NCBI GenBank assembly: GCA_017999195.1
Contig: JAGOBP010000045.1
Location: forward strand, 1 to 13,334
Length of the DNA: 13,334 nucleotides
From: Thermoflexales bacterium
Lineage (GTDB): Bacteria; Chloroflexota; Anaerolineae; Fen-1058
Reading direction: 5' to 3'
In this document: positions 1-6,380 of the stretch, one piece after another
How positions within the stretch are numbered: the stretch's first letter is position 1
Layout: the number at the start of each line of letters is the position of its first letter
Notes under the pieces: generated by a model
What the model was told of the DNA's origin: nothing
The model's input: only the letters and a program-made list of their open reading frames with translations
Databases searched by the model: none
Program-made: the position numbers and the translations under genes

Positions 1-1125
1 TTGTTGGCACAGCCCTCGGCGAACACTTACGCCTTGTTTTATGCGCGCCGCCAGCGGATCGATCATTCCAATTTCCAATCTCCAACTTCCAACCTCAGGC
101 ACTTACCCTTCCACGACAAATGGCTGATGCGGCTGTGGCAGCGCCTGCATATTCCGCTGCCGGTTGAGGCTTTCGTCGGTCGCGTTGATCTCTTCCACTC
201 GCCGGACTTTACGCTGCCCCCCACCCTGCCCGGTGTGCCGACACTGCTGACCGTGCACGATCTCTCCTTCGTGCGCGATCCCGATTCGGCGTGGCCCAGT
301 CTGCGCGCCTTCCTGAATAAAGCCGTGCCGCGATCCGTGAAACGCGCCACGCATGTGCTGGCGGATTCGCTGGCAACGAAGCATGATCTGATCGAATTGT
401 TCGGCACACCCGCCGAGAAGATCACGGTGTTGTACAGCGGCGTCGAGGCACGCTTTGCGCCTGTGCGCGATTCAGCCGAGATCGAGCGCGTGTGCGCCAA
501 GTATCAACTGCCGCGCCCGTTTATTTTGTCCGTGGGTACACTGCAACCACGCAAGAATTACGGGCGATTGATTCAGGCGTTTGCAGAGTTGATCAACGAA
601 CCGCATCCTTCGACTGCGCGGCGGACGCATCCTGAGCGAAACGCAGTGGAGTCGAAGGACGTCCGCCGCTCCGCTCAGGATGCTTGGCACTTAGTCATCA
701 CTGGCGGCAAGGGGTGGCTGTACGAATCGATCTTTGAGCAGGTGAAGTCACTGGGCTTGGAGCAGCGCGTTCACTTTCCGGGCTTTGTGGATGATGCCGA
801 TTTGCCCGCGCTGTATTCTGCGGCCGATCTCTTTGCCTATGTCTCGCTCTACGAAGGCTTCGGCTTGCCCTTGCTGGAAGCGATGGCCTGCGGCACGCCC
901 GTCATCGCGTCGAATGTCTCATCGTTGCCGGAAGTGATCGGCGACGCGGGCCTGCAAGTCGATCCGCGCGACGTGACCGCCATCACGCGGGCCTTAAGGG
1001 TCATGCTCGATCAATCGGCGTTGAGAGCAACCTCGATCGCCGCCGGACGCGATCGGGCGCGGACGTTTACGTGGGACAAGGCGGCGCGTGAACTACTGAC
1101 AATCTATGATACTCTGACAAGATGA
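1..1125 (+). CDS. Glycosyltransferase family 4 protein, 5' end outside window
   Basis: Retaining GT-B glycosyltransferase that would transfer a sugar from a nucleotide-sugar donor, typically in polysaccharide or glycolipid assembly at the cytoplasmic face of the membrane. Seen: an acceptor-domain motif with HD (residues 86-87, VHDLSF), a linker GTLQPRKNY at 179-187, and the donor-site EX7E motif (E285 and E293, within YEGFGLPLLEAMACGTPVIAS). These are classic GT4 signatures. The frame is open to base 1, and the first residues read like the internal segment that follows the glycine-rich N-terminal loop. About 35-45 N-terminal residues are therefore probably outside the window, and the TTG at base 1 is not a convincing start. 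Two segments look foreign to the family: a heptamer-encoded stretch at residues 22-33 and a 28-residue palindrome-encoded insert at 201-228. The stop codon lies inside the following inverted repeat. The sugar specificity cannot be read from the sequence. Confidence 0.9.
   Translation: MLAQPSANTYALFYARRQRIDHSNFQSPTSNLRHLPFHDKWLMRLWQRLHIPLPVEAFVGRVDLFHSPDFTLPPTLPGVPTLLTVHDLSFVRDPDSAWPSLRAFLNKAVPRSVKRATHVLADSLATKHDLIELFGTPAEKITVLYSGVEARFAPVRDSAEIERVCAKYQLPRPFILSVGTLQPRKNYGRLIQAFAELINEPHPSTARRTHPERNAVESKDVRRSAQDAWHLVITGGKGWLYESIFEQVKSLGLEQRVHFPGFVDDADLPALYSAADLFAYVSLYEGFGLPLLEAMACGTPVIASNVSSLPEVIGDAGLQVDPRDVTAITRALRVMLDQSALRATSIAAGRDRARTFTWDKAARELLTIYDTLTR
66..93 (+). repeat. Four-unit heptamer array inside the glycosyltransferase gene
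   Basis: Four contiguous 7-bp units related to TTCCAAT / YTCCAAC run without a break and encode about ten residues around NFQSPTSNL. The period and degeneracy match the intergenic heptamer arrays farther right, although the unit sequence differs. Since 28 is not a multiple of three, the surrounding frame must have been kept by flanking changes, or the insertion included extra bases. Confidence 0.7.
604..683 (+). repeat. Palindromic repeat element inserted in frame in the glycosyltransferase gene
   Basis: The element is about 80 bases with nested inverted arms. GCATCCTGAGCG (627-638) pairs with CGCTCAGGATGC (672-683), GCGGCGGAC (618-626) with GTCCGCCGC (661-669), and TCCTTCGACT (606-615) with AGTCGAAGGA (650-659). 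The wording CCTTCGACT...GCTCAGGATG is that of a dispersed palindrome common between genes in many bacterial genomes. Here it is read through as residues about 201-228, between the two halves of the GT4 donor domain, and the protein continues normally on both sides (INE before, WHLVITGGKGW after). Confidence 0.8.
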
Positions 1126-1192
1126 CATGATGAAGGGATGATCTCACTAAAGGGCTCATCTTGTCATCCTTTCATCTTGTCATCCCTTCATG
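1116..1192 (+). terminator. Inverted-repeat region after the glycosyltransferase gene, possible terminator
   Basis: TGAAGGGATGA (1131-1141) pairs with TCATCCCTTCA (1180-1190) over 11 bp. GACAAGATGA (1116-1125, including the stop codon) can pair with either of two copies of TCATCTTGTC (1156-1165, 1172-1181). The right half is therefore also a roughly 16-bp direct repeat. No clear U-run follows, so termination is uncertain. The units recur every 7-9 bases and may be a looser relative of the heptamer arrays. Confidence 0.5.
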
Positions 1193-1202
1193 AATCTCGT
1201 GC

Positions 1203-1230
1203 TACAATCAATTCATCCTGAGCCAAGGAG
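1203..1230 (+). promoter_or_regulatory. Possible -10 box and strong ribosome binding site for the C39/SH3/glycosidase gene
   Basis: AAGGAG at 1225-1230 lies six bases before the ATG at 1237 and fixes that start. TACAAT at 1203-1208 resembles a -10 element. A -35 partner is poor (TTGTCA at 1178-1183, spacing 19), so the promoter part is weak. Confidence 0.4.
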
Positions 1231-1236
1231 CGTCTC

Positions 1237-3495
1237 ATGAGTAAAATCCTCAACGTCCCGTACAAGTGCCAAAACGACGCCGACGCAAGTTTGAAACGCA
1301 CCGATTGCGGCCCGGCCTGCATCGCCATGATTCTAGGCGGCATGGGCCAAACCGTCACGACCAACGCCGTGGTCGCGGCCAGCGGCCAGAGCGGCGACAA
1401 TGGCCTGATGCAGAGCCAGGTTGTCAACGCGGCCAAAGCCTTTGGTCTGGATATGACGTGGCAAGCCGGTTACACGTTGGACGATGTGAAACGCTTCATC
1501 GATAACGGCCAGCCCCCGATTGCTCTGGTCAAGTACGCCAACCTTCCCGATCGGGTGGACATCCGATCGACGGGCGGGCATTACGTGCTCATTGTCGGTT
1601 ACGATGACGCGACCAATCGCGTGTTCATCAACGACCCCGATTATTATCCCGGCACTAACGGCGGCTTTCAAAAAGCCTACGCCTATGATACCTGGCTGTC
1701 GGCGTGGGGCGGCTTTGCCGTCAACGAGAATCTGAATTTTTGTCTCATCGTGCCGCAGCCCATCCAGCCGGTGAAGGGCGAGAACATCGTCAAGCCGCAA
1801 CCGAGCGGCACTGAAACGCCCAAGTGGGTGATCGCTCCGGCGGGCCTGCTGTTCCGATCGGCTGCGAATACGGGCGCGAGTTCGCTGGGCGGGCTGGTGT
1901 TTGGCCAACCGCTCACCGCCATCGGCGCAGAGTCATCACCGGCCGACGGCTCGGGCCGCACCTGGCAGCAGGTTCGATCGGCTGCGGGCGTGACCGGTTT
2001 TGTTGCCGCCTCGCTCAATGGCGAACGGTTGCTCGCACCGAGCAAACCGGCCGATCCGTACATCGTGCAAGTGATCGAAGCGCCGGAGATTCGACAGGCG
2101 GGCGGCCTGGCCGTGCGCGAGGCACGCAACGTGATGCTCAACCCGATCGATCGCGCGCAACCCGGCGAGCGGCTCACCGTTTATGGGCGGGTTGAAGAAG
2201 GCGGCACGCCGTGGTTGTGGGTGCAGACGCCGCGCACGCAATATGGCTGGGCGCGCGAATTATCGCAAGGCCAGGCGCTGGTCGGCAAAGTCACGCCGGA
2301 CCTGGGCGGCTCGGGCACCGGCGCAACCCCCGAACCCAAGCGCAACACGCCGCTGCCTGTCGCCGTATCGAGCGATGTGTGGGTCACCTCGGATATTGGG
2401 TTGGCTTTGCGTGAACAAGGCAACCGCTCAGCGCGAACGATTTCGGGTGTGTCCAAGGGCGATCACCTGGTGACCGAAGGGCCGCAGGTCGGGCCGGATG
2501 CGGAGAACATCGTGTGGCAACAAGTGCGCACCGATGCGAATGCGCGCGGCTGGGTAGCGGCCATCATCCAGGGCGAAGTCACGCTGACCGCGACCAAGCC
2601 CGCCCCGGTTCAAATTGCGTCGGTCGTGCCGTGGGGCAAATGCTACGCGGGTCTGGGTATGGGCAATCCGCAACCGTTGACGTCGGTGGAATTGGGCGTG
2701 ATTCGCAAGAGCAAGGTGGAAGCGTTTAAGATTCTGACCCTGCCCGATCCCGGCGAAAACAAGACATTGATCAAGCAACTACGCGACATCCGAGCGGATA
2801 TGTTCATCGTGGCGCGGTTGTTCTTCTCGGTGGACTTTGGCGGGCGGGCGAAATTCTCACCGCAGGACTTTGTCAACTTTGTCAGCAATGGCTTTGAGGC
2901 GTGTTACGAAGCAGGCGTGCGCTACTTTGAAGTCCACAACGAACCGAACCTGGACATCGAGGGCGACGGCTGGAACTGGAACGGCGGCGCGGGCTTCGGC
3001 GCGTGGCTGTCGCAAGTGCTGGCCTTGCTGCGCCAACGTCACAACGATGTCAAACTGGGCTATCCGGGTCTGTCACCCAACGATGCTATGCGCGCCTTCA
3101 TCGACGGCTCAGCCGCCGCCATCGCGCAGTGCGATTGGATCGCCGCGCATAGCTACTGGCAACATCCCACGCAGCCGCCTTATCCCATGAACGCGGATAA
3201 TTCCGGCCTGAAGTGGCGCGTCTTCCGCACACTGTTCCCGGACAAGTTGATCATGGTCACCGAGTTCAGCAACAACCGGACACAGTTCAATGGAGTGCCC
3301 ACGACCGATGCGGACAAGGGCAAGCAATACGTGGACTACTACAAGTTAGTTCGCAAAGAACCCAATCTGGGTGCGGCTTTCTCCTTTGCGCTGACGTGGC
3401 CGGGACAAGACATCAATCGCGAGGGCTGGGTCTTCAAGAACGGCGAGACGCAAATCGCGGGGATTGTGGGGGCGGCGCTGCAAGCGGGTATCTGA
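1237..3495 (+). CDS. C39-like peptidase / triple SH3 / glycoside-hydrolase-like fusion protein
   Basis: A 752-residue multidomain protein. Residues about 5-172 match the C39-like papain-fold peptidase pattern: Cys24 in TDCGPAC, His115 in GGHYVLIVGYD and Asp133 in INDPDYY form a plausible Cys-His-Asp site. Three SH3-like modules follow at about 196-266, 274-345 and 380-450; each carries an RSA/REA/REQ-type start and a late GFVAA, GWARE or GWVAA strand. Pro/Gly-rich linkers separate them (about 173-195 and 350-378). Residues about 463-752 resemble a clan-A glycoside hydrolase (TIM barrel), with Glu569 in VHNEPN as likely acid/base, Glu676 in MVTEFSN as likely nucleophile and His638 in AHSYW near the site. 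A role in cell-wall or exopolysaccharide cleavage is inferred. No signal peptide is seen after the well-supported ATG, which is odd for such an architecture. The GH family and substrate are not identifiable by eye. Confidence 0.85.
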   Translation: MSKILNVPYKCQNDADASLKRTDCGPACIAMILGGMGQTVTTNAVVAASGQSGDNGLMQSQVVNAAKAFGLDMTWQAGYTLDDVKRFIDNGQPPIALVKYANLPDRVDIRSTGGHYVLIVGYDDATNRVFINDPDYYPGTNGGFQKAYAYDTWLSAWGGFAVNENLNFCLIVPQPIQPVKGENIVKPQPSGTETPKWVIAPAGLLFRSAANTGASSLGGLVFGQPLTAIGAESSPADGSGRTWQQVRSAAGVTGFVAASLNGERLLAPSKPADPYIVQVIEAPEIRQAGGLAVREARNVMLNPIDRAQPGERLTVYGRVEEGGTPWLWVQTPRTQYGWARELSQGQALVGKVTPDLGGSGTGATPEPKRNTPLPVAVSSDVWVTSDIGLALREQGNRSARTISGVSKGDHLVTEGPQVGPDAENIVWQQVRTDANARGWVAAIIQGEVTLTATKPAPVQIASVVPWGKCYAGLGMGNPQPLTSVELGVIRKSKVEAFKILTLPDPGENKTLIKQLRDIRADMFIVARLFFSVDFGGRAKFSPQDFVNFVSNGFEACYEAGVRYFEVHNEPNLDIEGDGWNWNGGAGFGAWLSQVLALLRQRHNDVKLGYPGLSPNDAMRAFIDGSAAAIAQCDWIAAHSYWQHPTQPPYPMNADNSGLKWRVFRTLFPDKLIMVTEFSNNRTQFNGVPTTDADKGKQYVDYYKLVRKEPNLGAAFSFALTWPGQDINREGWVFKNGETQIAGIVGAALQAGI

Positions 3496-3506
3496 CCTCA
3501 CTCCGG

Positions 3507-3541
3507 CCCTCTCCCAATGGGAGAGGGTGACGCGCAGCGTC
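3507..3541 (+). repeat. CCCTCTCCC-type dispersed palindrome
   Basis: CCCTCTCCCA (3507-3516) and TGGGAGAGGG (3518-3527) form a perfect 10-bp stem with a one-base loop. A small GACGC/GCGTC hairpin follows at 3529-3541, then GGGTGAGGG. This wording is typical of a dispersed intergenic repeat seen in many bacterial genomes. It may also add to termination of the upstream gene. Confidence 0.65.
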
Positions 3542-3558
3542 GGGTGAGGGTGAAAAGT

Positions 3559-3596
3559 AAACGGAGGGTCGAGGTGCAAGCTTCGACCCTCCGTTT
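3559..3596. terminator. Strong bidirectional transcription terminator
   Basis: A perfect 14-bp stem, AAACGGAGGGTCGA (3559-3572) with TCGACCCTCCGTTT (3583-3596), encloses a 10-base loop. Reading right, the stem ends in TTT then GCGTTTAG. Reading left on the minus strand, it ends in TTTACTTTTC. The position between convergent genes fits shared termination of both transcripts. Confidence 0.8.
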
Positions 3597-3610
3597 GCGT
3601 TTAGAACCTA

Positions 3611-3645
3611 ATGCGTAATTCGTACTGCGTAATACGTGACGCGAT
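3611..3645 (+). repeat. Heptamer array, GCGTA family, five units
   Basis: Five contiguous 7-bp units with consensus NTNCGTA run in perfect register, drifting in the last two units. All are in forward orientation, so no hairpin forms within the array itself. It belongs to the same family as the arrays at 5264-5333 and 12017-12072. Confidence 0.75.
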
Positions 3646-3715
3646 TGGGTTCAAAACTAATCCGCCTCCAAAGACCCACTCAGCAACAACATCCGTGCCG
3701 AGACCCAAAGGCCCA

Positions 3716-3809
3716 CGTCATGCCCGAGTGTATCTATCGGGCATCCACAATGATGATGGGCAATTAGCCTCGGCTATACCTGTGGATTCCCGCCTCCGCG
3801 GGAATGACG
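3716..3809 (+). repeat. Composite REP-like element with two hairpins
   Basis: ATGCCCGA (3720-3727) pairs with TCGGGCAT (3737-3744). ATTCCCGC (3786-3793) pairs with GCGGGAAT (3798-3805). The outer ends CGTCAT (3716-3721) and ATGACG (3804-3809) can also pair, so the whole unit can close on itself. The GGATTCCCGC...GCGGGAATGACG wording is that of a widespread REP-type repeat. Confidence 0.7.
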
Positions 3810-3865
3810 CGTTGACCTCAAGATAACGGCCCATTATCAAGCCGAGAAAATCGTCGGGCGCAGAT

Positions 3866-3900
3866 TTGTTCATTGCACATTGTTCATTGTCAATTGCGCT
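3866..3900 (-). repeat. Heptamer array, TTGTTCA family, five units
   Basis: Five contiguous 7-bp units (consensus TTGTTCA, with TTGCACA, TTGTCAA and TTGCGCT variants) end five bases before the 3' end of the Eis-like gene. It is the same length and family as the array at 12604-12638. Confidence 0.75.
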
Positions 3901-3905
3901 TGGCC

Positions 3906-5252
3906 CTACGCCATCGCCATCACATTCGACGGCCGCTTAGGAAACAGCGTCGCCAGCACCGGCTCCAACTCCGCGTCGCACTCGCAGTCAGGGAACATAT
4001 AGCGGATGTCACCGAGCGTTCGTCGCCCGAACAACAATTGATTGAACGTCAACGGCGGAAACATCACATTCTCAGAATCGTCGGGCGTCCACCGTTCCGA
4101 TCGAATTTTCCCCTGCTCGATGATCAACTTAAAGCCGCGCACGAATTCACTCACGCGCAACTCGCCGCTGTAGCCCGCCAAACTCGATCGGTTTAGCCGC
4201 GCCTCCAAGACCGGCGCGATGGTGTTGATCAACTTCGGCACATCGGGCACGCGCACATACCACGCATACGGCGGGCGCACGGTCGGCAGCAAGTCCGGCG
4301 CGGCGTCAAACAGCGGATGCTGCGCGCCAAACACAAAATGAATGGCCTGCAATTCACGCTGTTGCTCGCGCGCCAGCCGTTCGGCGATGGGCTTGCTCCA
4401 GCGCAGGACCGGCGGCAGCACCGCCCGATACGATTGGCCTTCGATCAGATTGAGTTCCTGCACGCGCAGCCGATTCCAGCCCAATTCACGGTGAATCGTC
4501 ACATAGCCGATCGGTCGCACGTCACCCGCCGTCTCAATGATGAACGTCCCCGTGAACGGCGTCGGATCGTTGGCCGTATCCAGTTCATATCGCCAGTCCA
4601 AGTCCGACATCGGGCGCGCGATGAGCGAGCGCGCACACTGTCGATCATAAAGCGGCTTGATGAACGACGCATCCGCCACCGTCGCGGGCCGGAATTGATA
4701 CGGCTCAGTTTCGCCGGGCTTTGACGGCGCGCCGTCTTTCAACGGTGCGATCAACGCCGGATGCACCATGCGGCCACCGCTCAGATCGATGGCGTATTCA
4801 TAACCGAACTGGCGGTAATACCACTGAATGCCGGTGATGGCCTGCGCCAGTTGGCCCTCGGCGTCGCCTTTGGCGTGAAACACCTCGAACTGCGCGCGCA
4901 CCAAACCGCGCCGCCGATAAGCCGGATCAGTCCCCACGGCTTCGGGGCGGCCCACCAGGAACGGCACGCCGTCATACGTCCACGTTTGCGGAATGGTACA
5001 CATCGATGAGACGATTTGTCCCGTGCGCGTGTCTTCCACGATGGTCACGTTGTTTGGCCCGCACGATGGATGTGTGGGCGAAGTAAACTCGCGCGTCCAC
5101 TGCGCCACAAACGCGTTGAATTGGCCGTCATCGCCGTGAATGCGCCCGTTGAATTGCGCCAGCGGCTCGATGTCATCCACGGTGGCGAAGCGCAGCATCA
5201 GATCGTCATCTAATTGTTGTCGGTAAGTTGAGTCGATTATCTGTGGAAACAT
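3906..5252 (-). CDS. Eis-like GNAT acetyltransferase with C-terminal SCP2-like domain
   Basis: Predicted acetyl-CoA-dependent acetyltransferase of the Eis-like group, 448 residues. Residues about 18-158 form a GNAT domain with the acetyl-CoA loop RRRGLVRA (113-120) and the run WYYRQFGYEYAIDL that is typical of Eis proteins. Residues about 185-325 look like a second, degenerate GNAT-like fold. Residues about 335-448 fit a sterol-carrier-like C-terminal domain ending in LFPKRPSNVMAMA; in Eis this C-terminus takes part in catalysis. Known Eis members acetylate aminoglycosides or lysines, but the substrate here is unknown. The start at 5252 is chosen because AAGGA (about 5257-5262) precedes it by six bases; a longer frame to 5318 would be encoded by the heptamer array. 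It is the last gene of the minus-strand series, before the terminator region. Confidence 0.88.
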   Translation of the reverse strand: MFPQIIDSTYRQQLDDDLMLRFATVDDIEPLAQFNGRIHGDDGQFNAFVAQWTREFTSPTHPSCGPNNVTIVEDTRTGQIVSSMCTIPQTWTYDGVPFLVGRPEAVGTDPAYRRRGLVRAQFEVFHAKGDAEGQLAQAITGIQWYYRQFGYEYAIDLSGGRMVHPALIAPLKDGAPSKPGETEPYQFRPATVADASFIKPLYDRQCARSLIARPMSDLDWRYELDTANDPTPFTGTFIIETAGDVRPIGYVTIHRELGWNRLRVQELNLIEGQSYRAVLPPVLRWSKPIAERLAREQQRELQAIHFVFGAQHPLFDAAPDLLPTVRPPYAWYVRVPDVPKLINTIAPVLEARLNRSSLAGYSGELRVSEFVRGFKLIIEQGKIRSERWTPDDSENVMFPPLTFNQLLFGRRTLGDIRYMFPDCECDAELEPVLATLFPKRPSNVMAMA

Positions 5253-5263
5253 GGCAGTCCTTA

Positions 5264-5333
5264 ATGCGTAATCCGTACTGCGTAACAAACGAAACTCGCA
5301 CCACGCACCACGCAACACGCATTACGCATTCCG
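5264..5333 (-). repeat. Heptamer array, GCGTAAT/CACCACG family, ten units
   Basis: Ten consecutive 7-bp units (70 bases) fall in one register. Forward units of the NTNCGTA type come first, then two drifted units, then reverse units CACCACG, CACCACG, CAACACG, CATTACG and CATTCCG. AATGCGTAAT (5263-5272) pairs with ATTACGCATT (5321-5330), closing a large hairpin. The array reaches from just outside the ribosome site of the Eis-like gene to inside the end of the preceding gene, whose stop codon (5322-5324) is part of a CATTACG unit. Confidence 0.85.
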
Positions 5334-6299
5334 AATTACTTTCCGATATCGCAGCGTCTCCGCCGCCACGTGCATGCCCGCGCGCGCATACACCCGATCG
5401 GCCCCGGTGTAACTCGTCGCGTCCACGCCCAGGCCTGCACCCTTGTAACCGCGCCGCTGCATCTCGCCGAAAGCCGCGTGCAGCAGGGCCAGCGCGATGC
5501 CGCGCTTGCGCCACGCGCGACGCACCGCCAGATAGCGCACCGTGCAGTGACCGGGCTGACCCGCCCGTGTCCAGCGGCACAAGGCATAACCGACAATCGT
5601 GTCGCCCTCGACGGCGAGAAACCACGCTTCGGGATCAAAGTTCACTTCGGTGTCGATGAAGTAGTAGCACCATTTATCGAAGGGCAAGGGATCTTCCTGC
5701 CCCCACTCGTCCGGCTGGGCTTCCGCAAACGCGTCATACACCGCGCGCTCTTCGTCGCCGCGCCGGAACGATCGGATGGTAATGCCGTCCGCCAGTTGTG
5801 GTTCAGGCAACGACTTGCCATCAAAATCGATCTGCATGCGATGATAGATGCGTTCGCGTTGATAACCGAACTTCTCTAATCGCCGCTGCAAACCAAGGTT
5901 GCTGGAATAGATGTAAATGTGATCGATCGAGACGGGCACGCCCGCCGGGGCTTGTGCCAGTGCGCTTTGCGCGCGATCATCGATCCATTGCAACAGCGCT
6001 TCGCCTACGCCGCTCGCGGCAAAATCGGGATGCGTCCACGTGTCGGTGTCGTAGGGCGTCGGCGGCGTCTCGGCGATGAACTGCGCGTAACCGGCCAAGC
6101 GACCATCGGGCGCGTGGACCAAGTACGTGTCGGTGTCCAGACGCAGATCATCGCTCTGCCAGTAACGTGCCAGCAAATCCAGCGTCATATCACTCTTGCC
6201 GCCGTCGAGTTGGGTCACAGCATTCATCACATCCAACGCCGCAGCTAGGTCGCCCAACGTCGCAGGCCGGGCAGTGAAATCCAAAGGTAATTGGGGCAT
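5322..6299 (-). CDS. Paired-GNAT acetyltransferase (copy 1)
   Basis: Predicted N-acetyltransferase of 325 residues with two GNAT folds (about 6-158 and 172-320), the organisation of mycothiol-synthase-like proteins. The second fold has a good acetyl-CoA loop, RRAWRKRGIALALL (260-273), followed by GLGVDATSYTGADRVYARAGM (about 289-309), a signature shared with the next three genes upstream. The first fold keeps only ASGVGEALL (95-103), which lacks the basic residues normally in the loop, so it may be non-catalytic. The start ATG at 6299 has AAGGAC about seven bases upstream. The last residues RNA and the stop codon are encoded by the heptamer array, so the natural C-terminus has probably been altered. 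The substrate is unknown; mycothiol synthase itself is not implied. Confidence 0.88.
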   Translation of the reverse strand: MPQLPLDFTARPATLGDLAAALDVMNAVTQLDGGKSDMTLDLLARYWQSDDLRLDTDTYLVHAPDGRLAGYAQFIAETPPTPYDTDTWTHPDFAASGVGEALLQWIDDRAQSALAQAPAGVPVSIDHIYIYSSNLGLQRRLEKFGYQRERIYHRMQIDFDGKSLPEPQLADGITIRSFRRGDEERAVYDAFAEAQPDEWGQEDPLPFDKWCYYFIDTEVNFDPEAWFLAVEGDTIVGYALCRWTRAGQPGHCTVRYLAVRRAWRKRGIALALLHAAFGEMQRRGYKGAGLGVDATSYTGADRVYARAGMHVAAETLRYRKVIRNA

Positions 6300-6316
6300 G
6301 TTAGTCCTTTTCTCAA

Positions 6317-6379
6317 GCGTGGTGCGTGTTACGTGATGCGTGTCATGTGTTTAACACGCACCACGTATTACGCACCACG
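6317..6379 (-). repeat. Heptamer array, GCGTGGT/CACCACG family, nine units
   Basis: Nine units (63 bases) in phase: five GCGTGNT-type, then four reverse-complement type (TAACACG, CACCACG, TATTACG, CACCACG). CGTGGTGCGTGTT (6318-6330) and AACACGCACCACG (6353-6365) form a perfect 13-bp stem. The array fills the gap from the ribosome site of the gene at 5322-6299 to one base beyond the stop of the gene at 6381. Confidence 0.88.
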
Positions 6380-6380
6380 T

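Larger units (their letters stand above)
3496..3905. other. Convergent intergenic region packed with palindromes and heptamer arrays
   Basis: This 410-base region lies between two convergent genes. It contains, left to right, a CCCTCTCCC palindrome, a strong two-way terminator, a forward heptamer array, a composite REP element and a second heptamer array. I see nothing recognisable in 3646-3715 or 3810-3865. The open frames here are composed mostly of repeat sequence and have no credible ribosome site. Confidence 0.7.

Noticed and set aside
604..683. Insertion-sequence remnant in the glycosyltransferase
   Set aside because: There is no transposase fragment or target duplication that I can see; the nested palindrome fits a small dispersed element better.
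1333..1908. 191-residue minus-strand open frame
   Set aside because: It is antisense to the C39-like domain, whose catalytic motifs clearly establish the plus-strand frame.
3716..3809. tRNA gene or small structured RNA
   Set aside because: The hairpins match a dispersed REP palindrome, with no cloverleaf, anticodon arm or CCA context.
3611..3826. 71-residue open frame in the convergent intergenic region
   Set aside because: It is composed of the heptamer array and REP elements, with no domain and no credible start context.
5253..5318. N-terminal extension of the Eis-like gene
   Set aside because: All added residues are encoded by the heptamer array; the ATG at 5252 has AAGGA at correct spacing.
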